Shown here: one piece after another, positions 6,281 through 6,864 of the stretch
Layout: each line of letters opens with the position of its first letter
Position numbering within the stretch: the stretch's first letter is position 1
Source of the DNA: Acidobacteriaceae bacterium
GTDB taxonomy: Bacteria > Acidobacteriota > Terriglobia > Terriglobales > Acidobacteriaceae
Assembly (NCBI GenBank): GCA_003165095.1
Contig: PLSH01000246.1
Coordinates: 1-6,864, forward strand
Length of the DNA: 6,864 nt
Direction: 5' to 3'
Made by a program: the position numbers and the translations under genes
Notes under the pieces: model-generated
What the model was told of the DNA's origin: nothing
Seen by the model: only the letters and a program-made list of their open reading frames with translations
Database searches by the model: none

Positions 6281-6864
6281 ATGATCATTCCTCTCACCCC
6301 GCTGCGGTGCCTGCGCTATGCCGAGGAACAGTTTCCGCACAATACCGCGGTTGTCTGCGACGATCGGCGGTTTACCTACAGTCAGTTTGCTCAGCGGGCC
6401 GGGCGCCTGGGCGGCAGCTTGCGCGCGGTGGGCATCGAGACCGGCGACCGCGTGGCATTCCTGAGTTCAAACTGTCACCGTCTGCTGGAGGCCTATTACG
6501 GGGTACTGGAGGCGGGTGCGGTGCTGTTGCCGTTGAATATCCGCCTGGCGCCCAGGGAACTGGCCTACATTCTCAACGACGCGGAGGCCAAGGTCCTTTT
6601 CTTTGAAAGCCAGTTCCTCCCGGTCGTGGAAGCGTTTCGCGAGGCGGCGCTTTCCTTGAAGTCCTTCGTTCTGCTCGACGCTCACCCCGGAGCTGACTGG
6701 ATGGAGCGGCAAAACTACGAGGACCTCCTGGCAGGCGCGGAAGAATATCAGCGCGATGTGATGGAGGTTGACGAGAACTCCGCGGCGGAGATCTTTTACA
6801 CCAGCGGAACATCGGCCAACCCCAAGGGCGTGATGCTGACCCACCGGAACATCTATCTGCACGC
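6281..6864 (+). CDS. AMP-forming acyl-CoA synthetase (fatty-acid-CoA ligase), 5' part
   Basis: This is a member of the ANL adenylate-forming superfamily. It would activate a carboxylic acid with ATP to an acyl-adenylate and transfer it to coenzyme A. Only the first 194 codons are present; the frame is open at the window edge. The N-terminal domain is clear: RFTYSQFAQRAGRLGGSLRAVGIETGDRVAFLSSN (30-64 region), the stretch YYGVLEAGAVLLPLNIRLAPRELAYIL (72-98 region), and the phosphate-binding A3 motif YTSGTSANPKGVMLTHRN at 173-190. These are typical of fatty-acyl-CoA and medium-chain acyl-CoA ligases. The substrate cannot be told from this fragment. The A3 loop has SAN where TGx is most common, while the Ser, Thr and Lys of the loop are kept. 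Start is ATG 6281, with AGGAG nine bases upstream. Confidence 0.92.
   Translation, partial: MIIPLTPLRCLRYAEEQFPHNTAVVCDDRRFTYSQFAQRAGRLGGSLRAVGIETGDRVAFLSSNCHRLLEAYYGVLEAGAVLLPLNIRLAPRELAYILNDAEAKVLFFESQFLPVVEAFREAALSLKSFVLLDAHPGADWMERQNYEDLLAGAEEYQRDVMEVDENSAAEIFYTSGTSANPKGVMLTHRNIYLH

Overview
The window looks like a piece of a G+C-rich Gram-negative chromosome. My best guess is an acidobacterium (Acidobacteriota, Terriglobia-like). That guess rests on the 5S rRNA sequence, the overall style of the proteins, and the combination of several uncharacterised membrane or exported proteins with a small sigma/regulator pair. It is inference; no lineage marker was compared directly. The content is mostly ordinary chromosomal genes. 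I see no insertion sequence, prophage module, CRISPR array, toxin-antitoxin pair or defence cluster.

Left part (1-2418): the end of an rRNA operon, with a complete 5S rRNA gene at 30-144 on the + strand. It is followed by a strong stem-loop (158-192) that has T-runs in both orientations, so it can end both the rRNA operon and the convergent gene. That gene is pckA, ATP-dependent phosphoenolpyruvate carboxykinase (211-1794, minus strand, GTG start with a clear ribosome binding site), the first committed step of gluconeogenesis. Upstream of it is a roughly 245-base spacer, then a small conserved-looking cytoplasmic protein of unknown function (2041-2418, minus).

Middle (2419-4593): a divergent intergenic region leads into a + strand run. 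First comes a membrane-anchored TPR protein resembling YfgM (2655-3362). After a 119-base gap comes an ECF-type sigma factor (3482-4075). Its stop codon overlaps the start of a single-span membrane protein (4072-4593) that occupies the position of an anti-sigma factor but has no cysteine and no zinc-binding motif.

Right part (4594-6864): a YvlD/phage-holin-IV-like four-helix membrane protein on the minus strand (4620-4964) is divergent from a secreted or periplasmic protein with a possible LolA-like fold (5050-5910). The short region between them holds a symmetric GGTATAAC that could serve as a -10 element in both directions. A 370-base non-coding stretch follows, then the first 194 codons of an AMP-forming acyl-CoA synthetase (6281 onward), cut by the window edge.

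Taken together, the genes cover central carbon metabolism (pckA), fatty acid activation (acyl-CoA ligase), and a group of envelope-related proteins next to an ECF sigma factor. A joint envelope-stress role for that middle group is conceivable but not shown by the sequence. The points most worth a second look are the zinc-less putative anti-sigma factor, the symmetric promoter element, the unknown 125-residue protein and the possible LolA-like exported protein.
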